From positions 62,001 through 126,000 of the forward strand of contig NZ_CANMEZ010000010.1 in the NCBI RefSeq assembly GCF_947496985.1: a DNA stretch of 64,000 nucleotides, given 5' to 3'. How positions within the stretch are numbered: position 1 is the stretch's first letter; every line of letters begins with the position of its first letter. A model generated the notes under the pieces. That model did no database searches. It was not told the DNA's origin and saw nothing but the letters and a program-made list of their open reading frames with translations. This DNA is from an uncultured Kordia sp. Its GTDB lineage: Bacteria; Bacteroidota; Bacteroidia; Flavobacteriales; Flavobacteriaceae. The translations under genes were made by a program, and so were the position numbers. Positions 53,308-62,346 of this stretch are shown piece by piece.

Positions 53308-55303
53308 TGTATGTGTCATATGTTTATGTGCACTTTTTTATAGTTTTAAATCCTTTGTAAAGGATGAAATAAAAGATCCTTTTTTAAAATATTGTAAAAA
53401 TTCAGATGCCTATTATGTGCATTCATACCAAGATGTTACATATACAAAATCATGGATAGGATACAAGCGATACATTTCCATAAACAACAAATTAGTTGTA
53501 AATACGACGAAAGGTGTGGAAAATTATGCATTTCTAAATTTAGATGAATATACAAGTAATCGGATTAAAAACATCAAAGTAAGAACGCTTAAAGCAGATG
53601 GTTCTGTCGTTGAATTAGATTCTAGTTTGGTATTTAAACGCAATTCAAAAAGAATAAGGTTTGGCGCAATAAACTATCCTATTCCAGCTGTAGAACCTGG
53701 TGATACTATAGAAACGAGCTACGTGTATTATGAAAGTATTCAAAAATCTGATTTAAAGAGTTATGTTAACCTATATTCAAGTGTACCAAGTATTAATACA
53801 CAATACACGGTAAAAGCAGGAAAAGACTTCGCGGTTCGCTACAAAACATATAATGGATTTCAAGAACCTGCAGTCGTTTCTAATGATTCGTTAGTGTATT
53901 TACAATTCTCTGCAGATAAAATAAAAGGACTAGAAGTCAATGGATATAACTGCTTACCTTGTGAAAAACCATACGTATATTACTCATTAGAAAGCAAAAA
54001 AGATAAGTTGCGAACTTGGAAAAATGTGTATAATGAAGAATTCAATTTTCTAACACAACCAATGGCAATAGACAAACAACGATCTTCATATTATAAACGT
54101 TGGAAACGAAGAGTTATAGGAACAGCGAAAGACAGTTCTAAATTCTATAAATTAAAGTTGTTGTATAAAGAAGTATTAGACAATTTTACAATGGGATTAC
54201 CAAAAGAAAAAGAACTGATAAAATCTACTGGTTATTTTCTAAAAGAAGAAAGATTTGATCCCATAAGTATCAGAAGATTTTACAGACAATTGCTAGAAGA
54301 TTTAGAAATTGACTATTGGGCAGTATTTGGTAAAAATAAACAAGACGGAACTATTGATACTGATTATATAAGAAAAGGGGAATTTGATCACATATTTTTT
54401 GCTTATGAAAATGAAAAAGGATCTGTAAAGCTTTTATATCCACATGAAAATTTTTACAAATATCAAATAGACGAAATTCCAACAGATCTTTACAATACGA
54501 AAGCTGTACTCGTAAAACCATATTTAAAAACAAAAAAGAAGCGAAAAGATAAATTCATTAAAAGAAACTTAAAACTTGCTACAGTTGATTCTGTCTCAGT
54601 CGCAACGATTAATTTATCTGGAATGGATTACAATTATAATTTCATGCAGCAAACGGTTTTTAGCAATGTTGATATTGATAAAAAGACAGCTAATTTTAAA
54701 TACAGATTTAAAGTTTCTGGCGGATTATCTACCGAACTGCGAAGCTTTTATGATATGCTAAGTAGAAACAAAGATCTCAGTGAATTTTATGATACTTTAT
54801 CAGAGTTTGAAGGGAAAGATGATACTATAGATATTGATTCTGTTACAAAAAGAGTACAGAATACGAAAAAACCATTTGCATTCACTATAAGCGCAGAAGG
54901 AAAGCTAAACAATGCGCTCACGTTTATAAATGATAGCCTTGTAAGTGTTTCTATAGATAAACTAATTCAGCACAATCAGTTAGAAAACAGTTCGGATACG
55001 TATGATTTAAACTATTACTTAAACTATAACTATGCTGATTATTTCATGTTTTATCTAAACTTTCCATGTAAAATTGAAGTCTTAGGTCTTGAAAGTGGAA
55101 ATATAGATTTTAAAAATGATTTTGGAGAATATTTCTTTGAACTCAAACAGAGTGCGGATAATCAACTTAAATTTCAGTCAAACTATAAAATTTTGAAAAG
55201 CTTAATTCCAAAAGAAAATCTTGAAGAAATAAAGTTGCTCAATGAAGAAGTTAAAAACGTAAAAAGTAAACGGTTAATTATAAAATTAAAACGTACTGAG
55301 TAA
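53273..55303 (+). CDS. DUF3857-type secreted protein (relative of 51478)
   Basis: A 676-residue protein with an N-terminal membrane or signal segment (VCVICLCALFYSF) and a DUF3857-type beta-rich region (YVHSYQDVTYTKSWIGYKRY... GAINYPIPAVEPGDTIETSYVY). The equivalent of the catalytic Cys site in its neighbour (QGDCKDL) is missing: the corresponding stretch (around DLEIDYWAVFGKNKQDG) lacks Cys. So it may be a non-catalytic partner. Start at 53273 lies inside the end of the upstream gene. Confidence 0.75.
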   Translation: MNLLFSRSKKVSVCVICLCALFYSFKSFVKDEIKDPFLKYCKNSDAYYVHSYQDVTYTKSWIGYKRYISINNKLVVNTTKGVENYAFLNLDEYTSNRIKNIKVRTLKADGSVVELDSSLVFKRNSKRIRFGAINYPIPAVEPGDTIETSYVYYESIQKSDLKSYVNLYSSVPSINTQYTVKAGKDFAVRYKTYNGFQEPAVVSNDSLVYLQFSADKIKGLEVNGYNCLPCEKPYVYYSLESKKDKLRTWKNVYNEEFNFLTQPMAIDKQRSSYYKRWKRRVIGTAKDSSKFYKLKLLYKEVLDNFTMGLPKEKELIKSTGYFLKEERFDPISIRRFYRQLLEDLEIDYWAVFGKNKQDGTIDTDYIRKGEFDHIFFAYENEKGSVKLLYPHENFYKYQIDEIPTDLYNTKAVLVKPYLKTKKKRKDKFIKRNLKLATVDSVSVATINLSGMDYNYNFMQQTVFSNVDIDKKTANFKYRFKVSGGLSTELRSFYDMLSRNKDLSEFYDTLSEFEGKDDTIDIDSVTKRVQNTKKPFAFTISAEGKLNNALTFINDSLVSVSIDKLIQHNQLENSSDTYDLNYYLNYNYADYFMFYLNFPCKIEVLGLESGNIDFKNDFGEYFFELKQSADNQLKFQSNYKILKSLIPKENLEEIKLLNEEVKNVKSKRLIIKLKRTE

Positions 55304-55903
55304 TTCCATAATGTGAATAGAGCTTATAATTTTTCATCAAAAATATAAATGAAATATACCACAATGAAAACATATAAGGTTATTTGTATGCATAATGACA
55401 CTAACTGTAACAGTACAAAGAAAGATTGAAATTCCAAAAGAATGTACTGCTCAAGTCGTAAATATGGTTAGTAAGTTAGAAAACTTAAATAGTAGAACAA
55501 CCTATAATGGATAAACTTTCTTTAGAAGAAATAGACTTTCTGTTAGATAACGATACAAACAGAATAGGACTATGATTCTTCATTTGGTAGCTACCGAAAA
55601 ATACGATCAAATGTATACTTTTGAAATAATGTAAACTTACAATGCTCTCAGCATCTTTTTAGGGAACCAAAACCTTAAAACACTTTAATATATAGATTTT
55701 CACCTTGATTGGGATAGTTAATATTTCTAATATCAAATAGATAACTTTGATTTTGGACAGGAATAGTGTATTTTTAGATGTAATAAAATCTTTAAATAAG
55801 TAGATTAATTACTGTAGAATGATAGAAATTTCTGCTAAACTTATAATATAGATTAATGGCAGTTTATACCATTCTCAAAATTCCAACTAGAAAAGATTAC
55901 TAC
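55304..55903. other. Long AT-rich gap upstream of the cargo-like gene
   Basis: 600 bp. Apart from a degraded coding remnant (55396-55624), no open gene and no strong hairpin. The upstream region of the 55904 gene should hold its promoter, but I find no exact TAnnTTTG. Confidence 0.4.
55396..55624 (+). pseudogene. Broken small gene, unknown family
   Basis: MTLTVTVQRKIEIPKECTAQ..LENLNSRTTYNG then stop; the frame appears to resume at MDKLSLEEIDFLLDNDTNRIG and, after another shift, DSSFGSYRKIRSNVYF. Three frames of consecutive coding-like sequence suggest one decayed short gene. Not recognised. Confidence 0.45.
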
Positions 55904-57244
55904 ATGTATACACAAAAACATAAGACAATCGAAAATCAGAAAGCTTCGGCTGCTACTCCATTTATTCAGAAACAAGAAGGATTTGAATTAGTTGATAATC
56001 GACCAGAATTTATAGTACAAAGAAAACAGCAAAGGACAATTAATAAAAGCCCATACATGACGCAGTTACAATTTTTTAAAGGTGCTCCAATTCAACGAAA
56101 ACCTGATGCAGTTTTTGAAGATGATATGAGTAGGCGAAATAAAGAATTGCAAGATGTAAAGGATTTAGATTTATTCAAAGGATCAAAATCTGATACAACT
56201 GTGACTCCAGGAGGAATGAGAGTCAAAACGAAATCAGGAGGTATATTTAGTGAGTTGGAAGAAAAACTAAATCACTCACAACTCTCTCGTGATATTAGTA
56301 AAACTGAAGTTGATCATGATGCACTTATTTCACAGGCGCAGCAAGCAAAAGATGTTAAAGGTGCAGAAACTAAGACATTACTTAGTGAGCATAGTAAAAA
56401 GAAGCCTGGAGATAAAAAATCTCCAGAATATGTAAAATGGGATAGTGAGAGAAAGGGAATAATAGATGAGAATAAATTATCTGGAAAAAAATTAACACAA
56501 GCACAAGCTAATAAAAGAACTGCTATTGAAGATAAGAAAAACGAAAAACCAAATCTTAAAAATAGTGCTGCTTTAAGTTGGATAGATCGCCACAAAGCAG
56601 TTGAAAAAGCCGCAAAAGCTGCTGATCCTTTAATGAAAAGTTTATCGAGCGGAGGCGATCTTTCTTCAACACATGAACGTAATGTAAATGCAAGAGAGCA
56701 GGATGGAAGCCTAAAAGGAACGCGATCCTTTGGAGATGATGGTGCCACTATGGAATCAGGCAATCCACTTTCTATTGTAGGAGCCGATGAGTTTTTAAAC
56801 AAACCAGATAGTGCAGACAGAGGCGCACCAATACTGCCAGAATTAACCAAGTCAGATACGGGCAGTCGTAAACATACAGATGCATTAAAAAGTACTGTAG
56901 GAGCTTGGGGCGAAGCAGATGTAAACAGACTTCAAGGGAAAGAACGTGATGCAACGCGCTTGCTTCATACAAAACCTAAAAGTAAAGTAAAAAGGACAGA
57001 TGGTGAAAAAGCTGAAAAAGTAGATTCCCAGTTTTATCTTAGTGTAGATCATTATGAATCTGCAATGCCTATATCACCAGTGGAAACAGATTATAAACGT
57101 AAAAAAAAGCCACTTTATGAGGTAAAAGATGGTGGGTCTTCTTCATTAGAACAATACGACAAAGAACAAAAAAGTCAAGAAAATCGTAAAAAGCTAAGAG
57201 AAAAAATAAATGCATTCAGAGCTGCTCGCCAAGGCAAACACTAA
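55904..57244 (+). CDS. Hypothetical protein with N-terminus like eCIS-associated DUF4157-type cargo
   Basis: A 446-residue protein from ATG 55904. Residues 28-70 read ELVDNRPEFIVQRKQQ (DNRP at 31-34, QRK at 39-41) ... NKSPYMTQLQFFKGAPIQRK. This is the segment often found at the N-terminus of DUF4157-linked proteins associated with extracellular contractile injection systems in Bacteroidota and cyanobacteria. No HExxH metalloprotease follows. The body is Lys/Glu/Asp-rich and low in hydrophobics, with coiled-coil-like stretches (ALSWIDRHKAVEKAAKAADP, KKLREKINAFRAARQGKH at the end). It may be a secreted cargo or structural protein; function unknown. No tube, sheath or baseplate genes lie nearby. 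Confidence 0.6.
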   Translation: MYTQKHKTIENQKASAATPFIQKQEGFELVDNRPEFIVQRKQQRTINKSPYMTQLQFFKGAPIQRKPDAVFEDDMSRRNKELQDVKDLDLFKGSKSDTTVTPGGMRVKTKSGGIFSELEEKLNHSQLSRDISKTEVDHDALISQAQQAKDVKGAETKTLLSEHSKKKPGDKKSPEYVKWDSERKGIIDENKLSGKKLTQAQANKRTAIEDKKNEKPNLKNSAALSWIDRHKAVEKAAKAADPLMKSLSSGGDLSSTHERNVNAREQDGSLKGTRSFGDDGATMESGNPLSIVGADEFLNKPDSADRGAPILPELTKSDTGSRKHTDALKSTVGAWGEADVNRLQGKERDATRLLHTKPKSKVKRTDGEKAEKVDSQFYLSVDHYESAMPISPVETDYKRKKKPLYEVKDGGSSSLEQYDKEQKSQENRKKLREKINAFRAARQGKH

Positions 57245-57302
57245 ACACTAATTAGAAGTAGTTTATATAAAATAGCACTAGTTTTTCCGTTTAGTATATA
57301 TC

Positions 57303-57839
57303 TTATGAATTATGATTCCTTTGTGTCATAAAAAACAATTCTTTTTCAAGATCAATTGCAGTATTCTTGACTCGTTTTTTAATCACGAAATAAGGAATTC
57401 CATACATTAAAAACGCATGAAAAATAATAAATACTAGCAGAATTCCACTCGACTCAACATTAGTCATTATCATAAAAATGAAAAATAAATAAAACACTGT
57501 AATGATTACATAAAATGGAATTAAAAAGTTACTAAATCCATTAATTTCAGTATCAATTACGATATGATCATTCTGTTGTCTAAATGATCCAGTAGCATGC
57601 GCTAAATAGCTAGTTCTATCAAAAAACTCTCTACGTCTTCTAATTTCAAATGTATTCTGTGTAATATTTCCTTTGTATCTGTTTTTACTAGAAGAAAAAG
57701 CTTCAAACATACTTGAAAATGCACCAATATGACCTTCGTCTACATGTTGTTTAAAGCTTCTAATAAACTCAGACTTATTTACAGGAAGCTTAATTTGTGT
57801 ATGTTTTATCAGTTGTATATTCTCTAAAAAATTCTTCAT
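57303..57839 (-). CDS. Hypothetical membrane protein
   Basis: A 178-residue protein. N-terminal half soluble (ENIQLIKHTQIKLPVNKSEFIRSF...NRYKGNITQNTFEIRRRREFFDRT), C-terminal half with two hydrophobic helices (FLIPFYVIITVFYLFFIFMIM, GILLVFIIFHAFLMYGIPYFVI). Not recognised. Faces the cargo-like gene and diverges from 58049. Confidence 0.6.
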   Translation of the reverse strand: MKNFLENIQLIKHTQIKLPVNKSEFIRSFKQHVDEGHIGAFSSMFEAFSSSKNRYKGNITQNTFEIRRRREFFDRTSYLAHATGSFRQQNDHIVIDTEINGFSNFLIPFYVIITVFYLFFIFMIMTNVESSGILLVFIIFHAFLMYGIPYFVIKKRVKNTAIDLEKELFFMTQRNHNS

Positions 57840-58048
57840 AATCCTACTTTTTATAAAATATATGTGGTGAATTTTAGGAAGATGTTACATGTTATAATGA
57901 AATAAAATTACAGAAGTAATTATTGAAAGCCTTTAAAATTAGTGTAACATTTTTTTAAAATAGGCGTCGTATGAACGCAATACTTAATATATTGTGAATA
58001 TAAAATTTACATGGTTCATTTATAAAATAACTAACTTAGCAATCGAAT

Positions 58049-58609
58049 ATGAGCAGTTCAAGCACTTTTTTACTAGAATCAAAACTAAAACGCTTAAAGA
58101 TTTCGTTTTCAAAAGAAAATGGTAAAATCATTATAGGAAAATCCAAAGTTGATTATATGGTATTATTCGGTTTTATCATTTTACCAATAATTATAGGAAT
58201 AGCTGCTATAATATTTATAAACATAACAACTTTTGAAATTGCTCTAAGAGCAGAAAATAAAGTTATAGGAGTTAGTGTTGCTTTATTGATTGTTGGAGTC
58301 ATAAATATTTTTCGAATGCTATCAAAAAAGAAGGCAAATCAAAATAAAAAAATATTAGAAGATAACGTCATTAAAATAATTGAAGATGAACAAGTACAAC
58401 GTTTTGAAGCTTCAAATATTAGTGACTTTGAATACGCAACCAAACAACTTGAAGATGAATCTTTTGAAGCGAAACTATTTTTAGTAGATACTAAGCATCA
58501 AAAACACTTAATACTTGGGTTTGATGGTGAAAATGAACAATATGTATTAGATGACGTCTTTTGGTTTATTGACTATTTTAAAAAACACCTTGGATTGCAA
58601 ACTACTTAA
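58049..58609 (+). CDS. Hypothetical membrane protein
   Basis: A 186-residue protein with two TM helices near residues 35-60 (YMVLFGFIILPIIIGIAAIIF) and 70-88 (GVSVALLIVGVINIF) and a cytoplasmic C-terminal domain (NISDFEYATKQLEDESFEAKLF...FWFIDYFKKHL). Family unknown. It is 11 bp upstream of the lipocalin-like gene and so likely co-transcribed. Confidence 0.65.
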   Translation: MSSSSTFLLESKLKRLKISFSKENGKIIIGKSKVDYMVLFGFIILPIIIGIAAIIFINITTFEIALRAENKVIGVSVALLIVGVINIFRMLSKKKANQNKKILEDNVIKIIEDEQVQRFEASNISDFEYATKQLEDESFEAKLFLVDTKHQKHLILGFDGENEQYVLDDVFWFIDYFKKHLGLQTT

Positions 58610-58620
58610 AACAAACATAT

Positions 58621-59022
58621 ATGCGTATCGGAATTATACTTTTTTTACTAGTTGGACTAAATTTAGCTACCGCACAAACAAACTTTGAAAAAGAGATCAT
58701 TGGTTCATGGAAACTAAAAACACAAGTAAAATCTTTCAAGGCTACTGGAAAGTCAAAAACAGCTAATCAACCTGTTCATGTAGAAGTTGATCCACTAATA
58801 AGTTCAGATGTGTTACTCAGGTTTGAAAAAAATGAAAAACTAGCAATTGATAAGCAACAATTTCTTCTAGAAGTTACGTATACGCTTAAAAATAACATGC
58901 TTACTATTGGTGATCGTACATTTGAAATTTTAGAGATAAAAAATGATATGCTAATCCTAAAAGATATATCATTATCAAACGATATGCGTTACGAATACAA
59001 AAGAATAAAAACGGATGAGTAA
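58621..59022 (+). CDS. Secreted lipocalin-like domain protein
   Basis: A 133-residue protein with signal peptide ([14 protein letters not shown]) and [14 protein letters not shown], the G-x-W strand A motif of Bacteroidota lipocalin-like proteins, followed by alternating beta strands to [11 protein letters not shown] small-ligand-binding role is inferred. Overlaps the VF530 gene start by 8 bp. Confidence 0.7.
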   Translation: MRIGIILFLLVGLNLATAQTNFEKEIIGSWKLKTQVKSFKATGKSKTANQPVHVEVDPLISSDVLLRFEKNEKLAIDKQQFLLEVTYTLKNNMLTIGDRTFEILEIKNDMLILKDISLSNDMRYEYKRIKTDE

Positions 59023-59242
59023 CACACAGCCAAACAATCCGTTGCATGGAGTAAAATTAGCTGAAATAATAGAAACCTTAGTTGATTATTATGGTTTTGA
59101 AGAATTAGGAAAACGGATCAATATCAATTGCTTTAAAAGTAATCCTTCCGTTAAGTCAAGCTTAAAATTTCTCAGGCGAACACCGTGGGCTCGTACTAAA
59201 GTTGAAAACTTATACCTAAGAGTAATTCAGAAAGTAAATTAA
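59015..59242 (+). CDS. VF530 family DNA-binding protein (DUF2132)
   Basis: A 75-residue protein matching the VF530 pattern throughout: [34 protein letters not shown]...[24 protein letters not shown]. The family is small, helical and thought to bind DNA; role unknown. Last gene of a three-gene transcript with 58049 and 58621. Confidence 0.9.
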   Translation: MSNTQPNNPLHGVKLAEIIETLVDYYGFEELGKRININCFKSNPSVKSSLKFLRRTPWARTKVENLYLRVIQKVN

Positions 59243-59645
59243 GACGATGAGTTTACCATCTTTTGTTTTACAAAAAAATGAAAGATAAATCTTAAAAAAT
59301 ACCAACTCTACATTCAAACATGACAACTATACATGTTTTGGTCAAAAATCAATTCATTTTACCGTAATTTATAGTATAAATAGATTATTTATTTAGTTGT
59401 TATAAAATCAAAGTTTCAAAAAAAAGAAGCAAATTGTCACTCAATACAATAGCATACTACTGTTGAAAATCAGTAGCATACTTTGAAACCTCGATTGTAA
59501 AGCCTGTGTGATGCAGGCTTTTTTTAATTCTATTGATTTTGAATGCTGAAATTTACATTCAATTCACTTTTCATATCTCTTAAAAAAACACATACATAAA
59601 AATATTTTTTACTTTTGAATTTCTATAAAAACAGGTTTTCAATTC
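59243..59645 (+). terminator. Intergenic region with terminator (stem 59500-59520)
   Basis: A hairpin AAGCCTG / CAGGCTT at 59500-59520 is followed by six or more T. Upstream of it, GCATACTACTG and CAGTAGCATACT (about 59450-59480) form an imperfect hairpin and a direct repeat. The stretch could end a small RNA, but no promoter or known RNA family is recognised, so only the terminator is asserted. Confidence 0.55.
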
Positions 59646-60482
59646 ATGAGTAAAACACAAAAAGAAAGAACAAAATCCAACACGTTGATACACAGGTTTT
59701 CAAATTTTTTTTCATGGAGTTCTATTCGGAAATTACTAGTGTTAAGTATCTTCTCGCTGATCGTTAATCATCTGTCGGAACGAAATAGTTTTCCAGATAG
59801 TGACGCATATGCTTTTCCAATTGAAGGAATTATTGCCTCTATTACGCTAGGAACTATTATTGGTATTGTGGCTGATTTTAATTTTAAATTCTACAAAAAA
59901 AAATATTTCTCAAAACAAGTAGAAACAGGAAGGATTGTGCGCTTTATAGTGTCAACACTAGGATACATTACATTAATTTATATTCCGGTGTATTTAATTG
60001 CAAATAAGGGAGAACTACAATTATATTATTTGTTAATTGGTTTATTACTCACACTACTGATTTGTTTTGTTGCTTTTATCCTCTTATATGCTGCGGATAT
60101 ATACAAGTTGTATAGAGTTTCTATTGAAGAAGCAAAGATAACTATTGCGCATGGAGCAAAAACAACTAGACTTACCTATGAAGATATTGCTTGTTTTTAT
60201 AGTGAAAACAAAGTTGTATATGCAGTTCAACAAGATGGCAAAACCATCACAACTGATTTTACACTAAATGAATTAGAAGAAACCATCAATAGTCAATTAT
60301 TTTTTAGAGCAAACCGACAAATTATTCTTCATATAAATTCTATTGATCAAATTGAAAAAATAGAAAATGGAAAGTTATTAGTGCGGTTAAAAATATCTAT
60401 TTTGAACACTGAAATCTCGGAAATCAATATCAGTCGTTACAAACGAAAAGCTTTTATGGATTGGTTTGAACAAAAGGTATAA
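59646..60482 (+). CDS. LytTR family transcriptional regulator, membrane-bound
   Basis: A 278-residue protein. About four TM helices (KLLVLSIFSLIVNHLS, IEGIIASITLGTIIGIV, IVSTLGYITLIYIPVYLIA, YLLIGLLLTLLICFVAFILLY) precede a C-terminal LytTR DNA-binding domain (LTYEDIACFYSENKVVYAVQ, FRANRQIILHINSIDQIEKI). The membrane part probably senses or anchors. Apparently single gene. Confidence 0.85.
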   Translation: MSKTQKERTKSNTLIHRFSNFFSWSSIRKLLVLSIFSLIVNHLSERNSFPDSDAYAFPIEGIIASITLGTIIGIVADFNFKFYKKKYFSKQVETGRIVRFIVSTLGYITLIYIPVYLIANKGELQLYYLLIGLLLTLLICFVAFILLYAADIYKLYRVSIEEAKITIAHGAKTTRLTYEDIACFYSENKVVYAVQQDGKTITTDFTLNELEETINSQLFFRANRQIILHINSIDQIEKIENGKLLVRLKISILNTEISEINISRYKRKAFMDWFEQKV

Positions 60483-60598
60483 AAAACACCAGACTATTCA
60501 GTTGTAAATTTACGACCATTCAGTAAAAACAATAGTATTTATAGGGTTTTTCAAGAAGATAGTTCATTATTTCGCTTTGAAATTAAAAACGAAAAACA

Positions 60599-61261
60599 AT
60601 GAACAAAAACACTTTACAACACGTATTAACTCCACTAATTGCAATTTTTCTTATCTTCTTTATATGGTTTGGACCTATTCCAACGCCATATGTAACAACT
60701 ATTGTAATCTCTATATTAATCTTTGTAGCAAGTTATATAGAATACAAAGGGAAACTATTTTCTTCTCTCGGGTTTCAACGTTCCAATTTTAAATTTAAAA
60801 GCATTTTTGTTATTGCTCCTTTGGTGGCGCTTGGACTATTTTTATTTTATCTTTTTGTATTGATACCTTTAGCAACCAAGCTTACAGGAATTCCAATAGA
60901 TTACTCAGATTTTGAAGGATTAGAAGGTAATTGGGCCTTGTGTTTATTTGCTTTACTATTCATATGGATTTCCGCAGGATTTGGAGAAGAAATTGTCTTT
61001 AGAGGATATTTTATGAAGCAATTTGTAAAGTTTTTTGGAGATGGTAAAGTAAGTATTGTTATAAATATTATAGTATTTGCTTGTTTATTTGGCTATTTAC
61101 ACGGAACTCAAGGAATTACAGGGCAAATTGTTACAGGTACTATTGGTGCTATTATTGCTACTATATTTTACCTACGTAAGTATGATTTATGGTTTGTTAT
61201 TGCGATACACGGATTTTTTGATACTATTGCTTTGATTTGTATTTACTTAGGTTTAGTTTAA
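60599..61261 (+). CDS. CPBP family intramembrane metalloprotease
   Basis: A 220-residue membrane protein (about six to eight TM). It carries the ABI/CAAX-protease motifs: GFGEEIVFRGYF (EExxxR), FGYLHG (HG of the second motif) and IAIHGFFDTIALI (the third His). These residues hold zinc or activate water; substrates are membrane proteins or peptides, in some cases bacteriocin-related. Here no precursor is adjacent. ATG 60599. Confidence 0.88.
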   Translation: MNKNTLQHVLTPLIAIFLIFFIWFGPIPTPYVTTIVISILIFVASYIEYKGKLFSSLGFQRSNFKFKSIFVIAPLVALGLFLFYLFVLIPLATKLTGIPIDYSDFEGLEGNWALCLFALLFIWISAGFGEEIVFRGYFMKQFVKFFGDGKVSIVINIIVFACLFGYLHGTQGITGQIVTGTIGAIIATIFYLRKYDLWFVIAIHGFFDTIALICIYLGLV

Positions 61262-61594
61262 TAATTTATAAATGATAGGGGTTTTACTATTTTCAGATTC
61301 AAAAAAATGTTAATAACTCACGGACTATTCTATTTATGAAGTTGATTATAACGTTTGATAATATTGTAATTTTACGCCAAATTTGCGTTCAGGATTGATG
61401 CGGCATCCTTTTTTTATTTTGATATGTCATTACAAGGAGAAACGACGAAGTAATTTGTTTTTCAATACAAAGATTGTTACGAGTTTTTTGAAAATTCTTG
61501 CAAAGACGTTTGATTTAAAAAAAGATAGAGCAGAAAGCCTGACAAAACGCCCAAAAAGGAAAACACAACTTTCATATATTAAAATAGACAACAA
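61262..61594. repeat. Intergenic region with dispersed-repeat remnant (61425-61457)
   Basis: TGTCATTACAAGGAGAAACG followed by ACGAAGTAATTTG is the degenerate form of a widely dispersed bacterial repeat (GTCATTGCGAGGAG..CGACGAAGCAAT type). A short hairpin AGGAT/ATCCT with seven T lies before it (61391-61416). Nothing else in the 333-bp gap. Confidence 0.5.
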
Positions 61595-62248
61595 ATGAAA
61601 TTTTTTATCGACACAGCTAATTTAGATCAAATTCGTGAAGCACAAGCCTTAGGAATTTTAGATGGTGTAACAACGAATCCGTCATTAATGGCGAAAGAAG
61701 GAATTACTGGAAAAGAAAACATCATCAATCATTACAAAGCAATTTGTGAAATAGTTGAAGGCGATGTTTCTGCTGAGGTAATTGCAACGGACTTCGAAGG
61801 AATGGTTAGAGAAGGAGAAGAGTTAGCAGCGTTAGACCCGCAAATTGTAGTAAAATTACCAATGATTGCTGATGGTATTAAAGCGTGTAAATATTTTTCG
61901 GACAAAGGAATTAAAACAAACGTAACCCTAGTTTTTTCTGCAGGACAAGCTTTGTTAGCAGCTAAGGCAGGAGCAACGTATGTATCTCCATTTATTGGTC
62001 GTTTGGATGATATTTCTACAGATGGATTGAATCTTATTGCAGAAATCAGAATGATTTATGATAATTACGGATTTGGAACTGAAATTTTAGCAGCTTCTGT
62101 ACGTCACACAATGCACGTAATTGATTGTGCAAAAATTGGTGCTGATGTTATGACAGGTCCATTAAAGTCAATTGTTGGATTGTTAAAGCATCCATTAACA
62201 GATATCGGATTGGAAAAATTCTTAGCAGATTACAAAAAAGGAAACTAG
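61595..62248 (+). CDS. fsa: Fructose-6-phosphate aldolase / transaldolase-like protein
   Basis: A 217-residue short transaldolase: [40 protein letters not shown] with the Schiff-base Lys, [32 protein letters not shown], and [10 protein letters not shown]. Length and motifs place it in the TalC/FSA group, whose members are either true transaldolases or fructose-6-phosphate aldolases; which reaction applies cannot be told here. Convergent with the 62347 gene via a shared terminator. Confidence 0.9.
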   Translation: MKFFIDTANLDQIREAQALGILDGVTTNPSLMAKEGITGKENIINHYKAICEIVEGDVSAEVIATDFEGMVREGEELAALDPQIVVKLPMIADGIKACKYFSDKGIKTNVTLVFSAGQALLAAKAGATYVSPFIGRLDDISTDGLNLIAEIRMIYDNYGFGTEILAASVRHTMHVIDCAKIGADVMTGPLKSIVGLLKHPLTDIGLEKFLADYKKGN

Positions 62249-62284
62249 TATTTTAAATATAAAGTAGTTGAATACTACTTTTAC

Positions 62285-62328
62285 AACATAAAAAGCATCT
62301 TAGAAATTTCTAAGATGCTTTTTATGTT
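62285..62328. terminator. 44-bp perfect palindrome, bidirectional terminator
   Basis: Perfectly symmetric around AAATTT, arms including AAAAAGCATCTTAG, flanked by A/T runs on both sides. It lies between convergent fsa and the thioredoxin-fold gene. Confidence 0.85.
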
Positions 62329-62346
62329 TATATAGATTTATTTTTA

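Noticed and set aside
56314-56850. Long open frame antisense to the cargo-like gene
   Set aside because: Shadow of the Lys/Glu-rich coding frame; Ser/Phe-rich sequence with no motif or promoter.
59430-59520. Small RNA ending at the 59500 terminator
   Set aside because: A hairpin and repeat are present but no promoter box or known RNA family; only the terminator is asserted.
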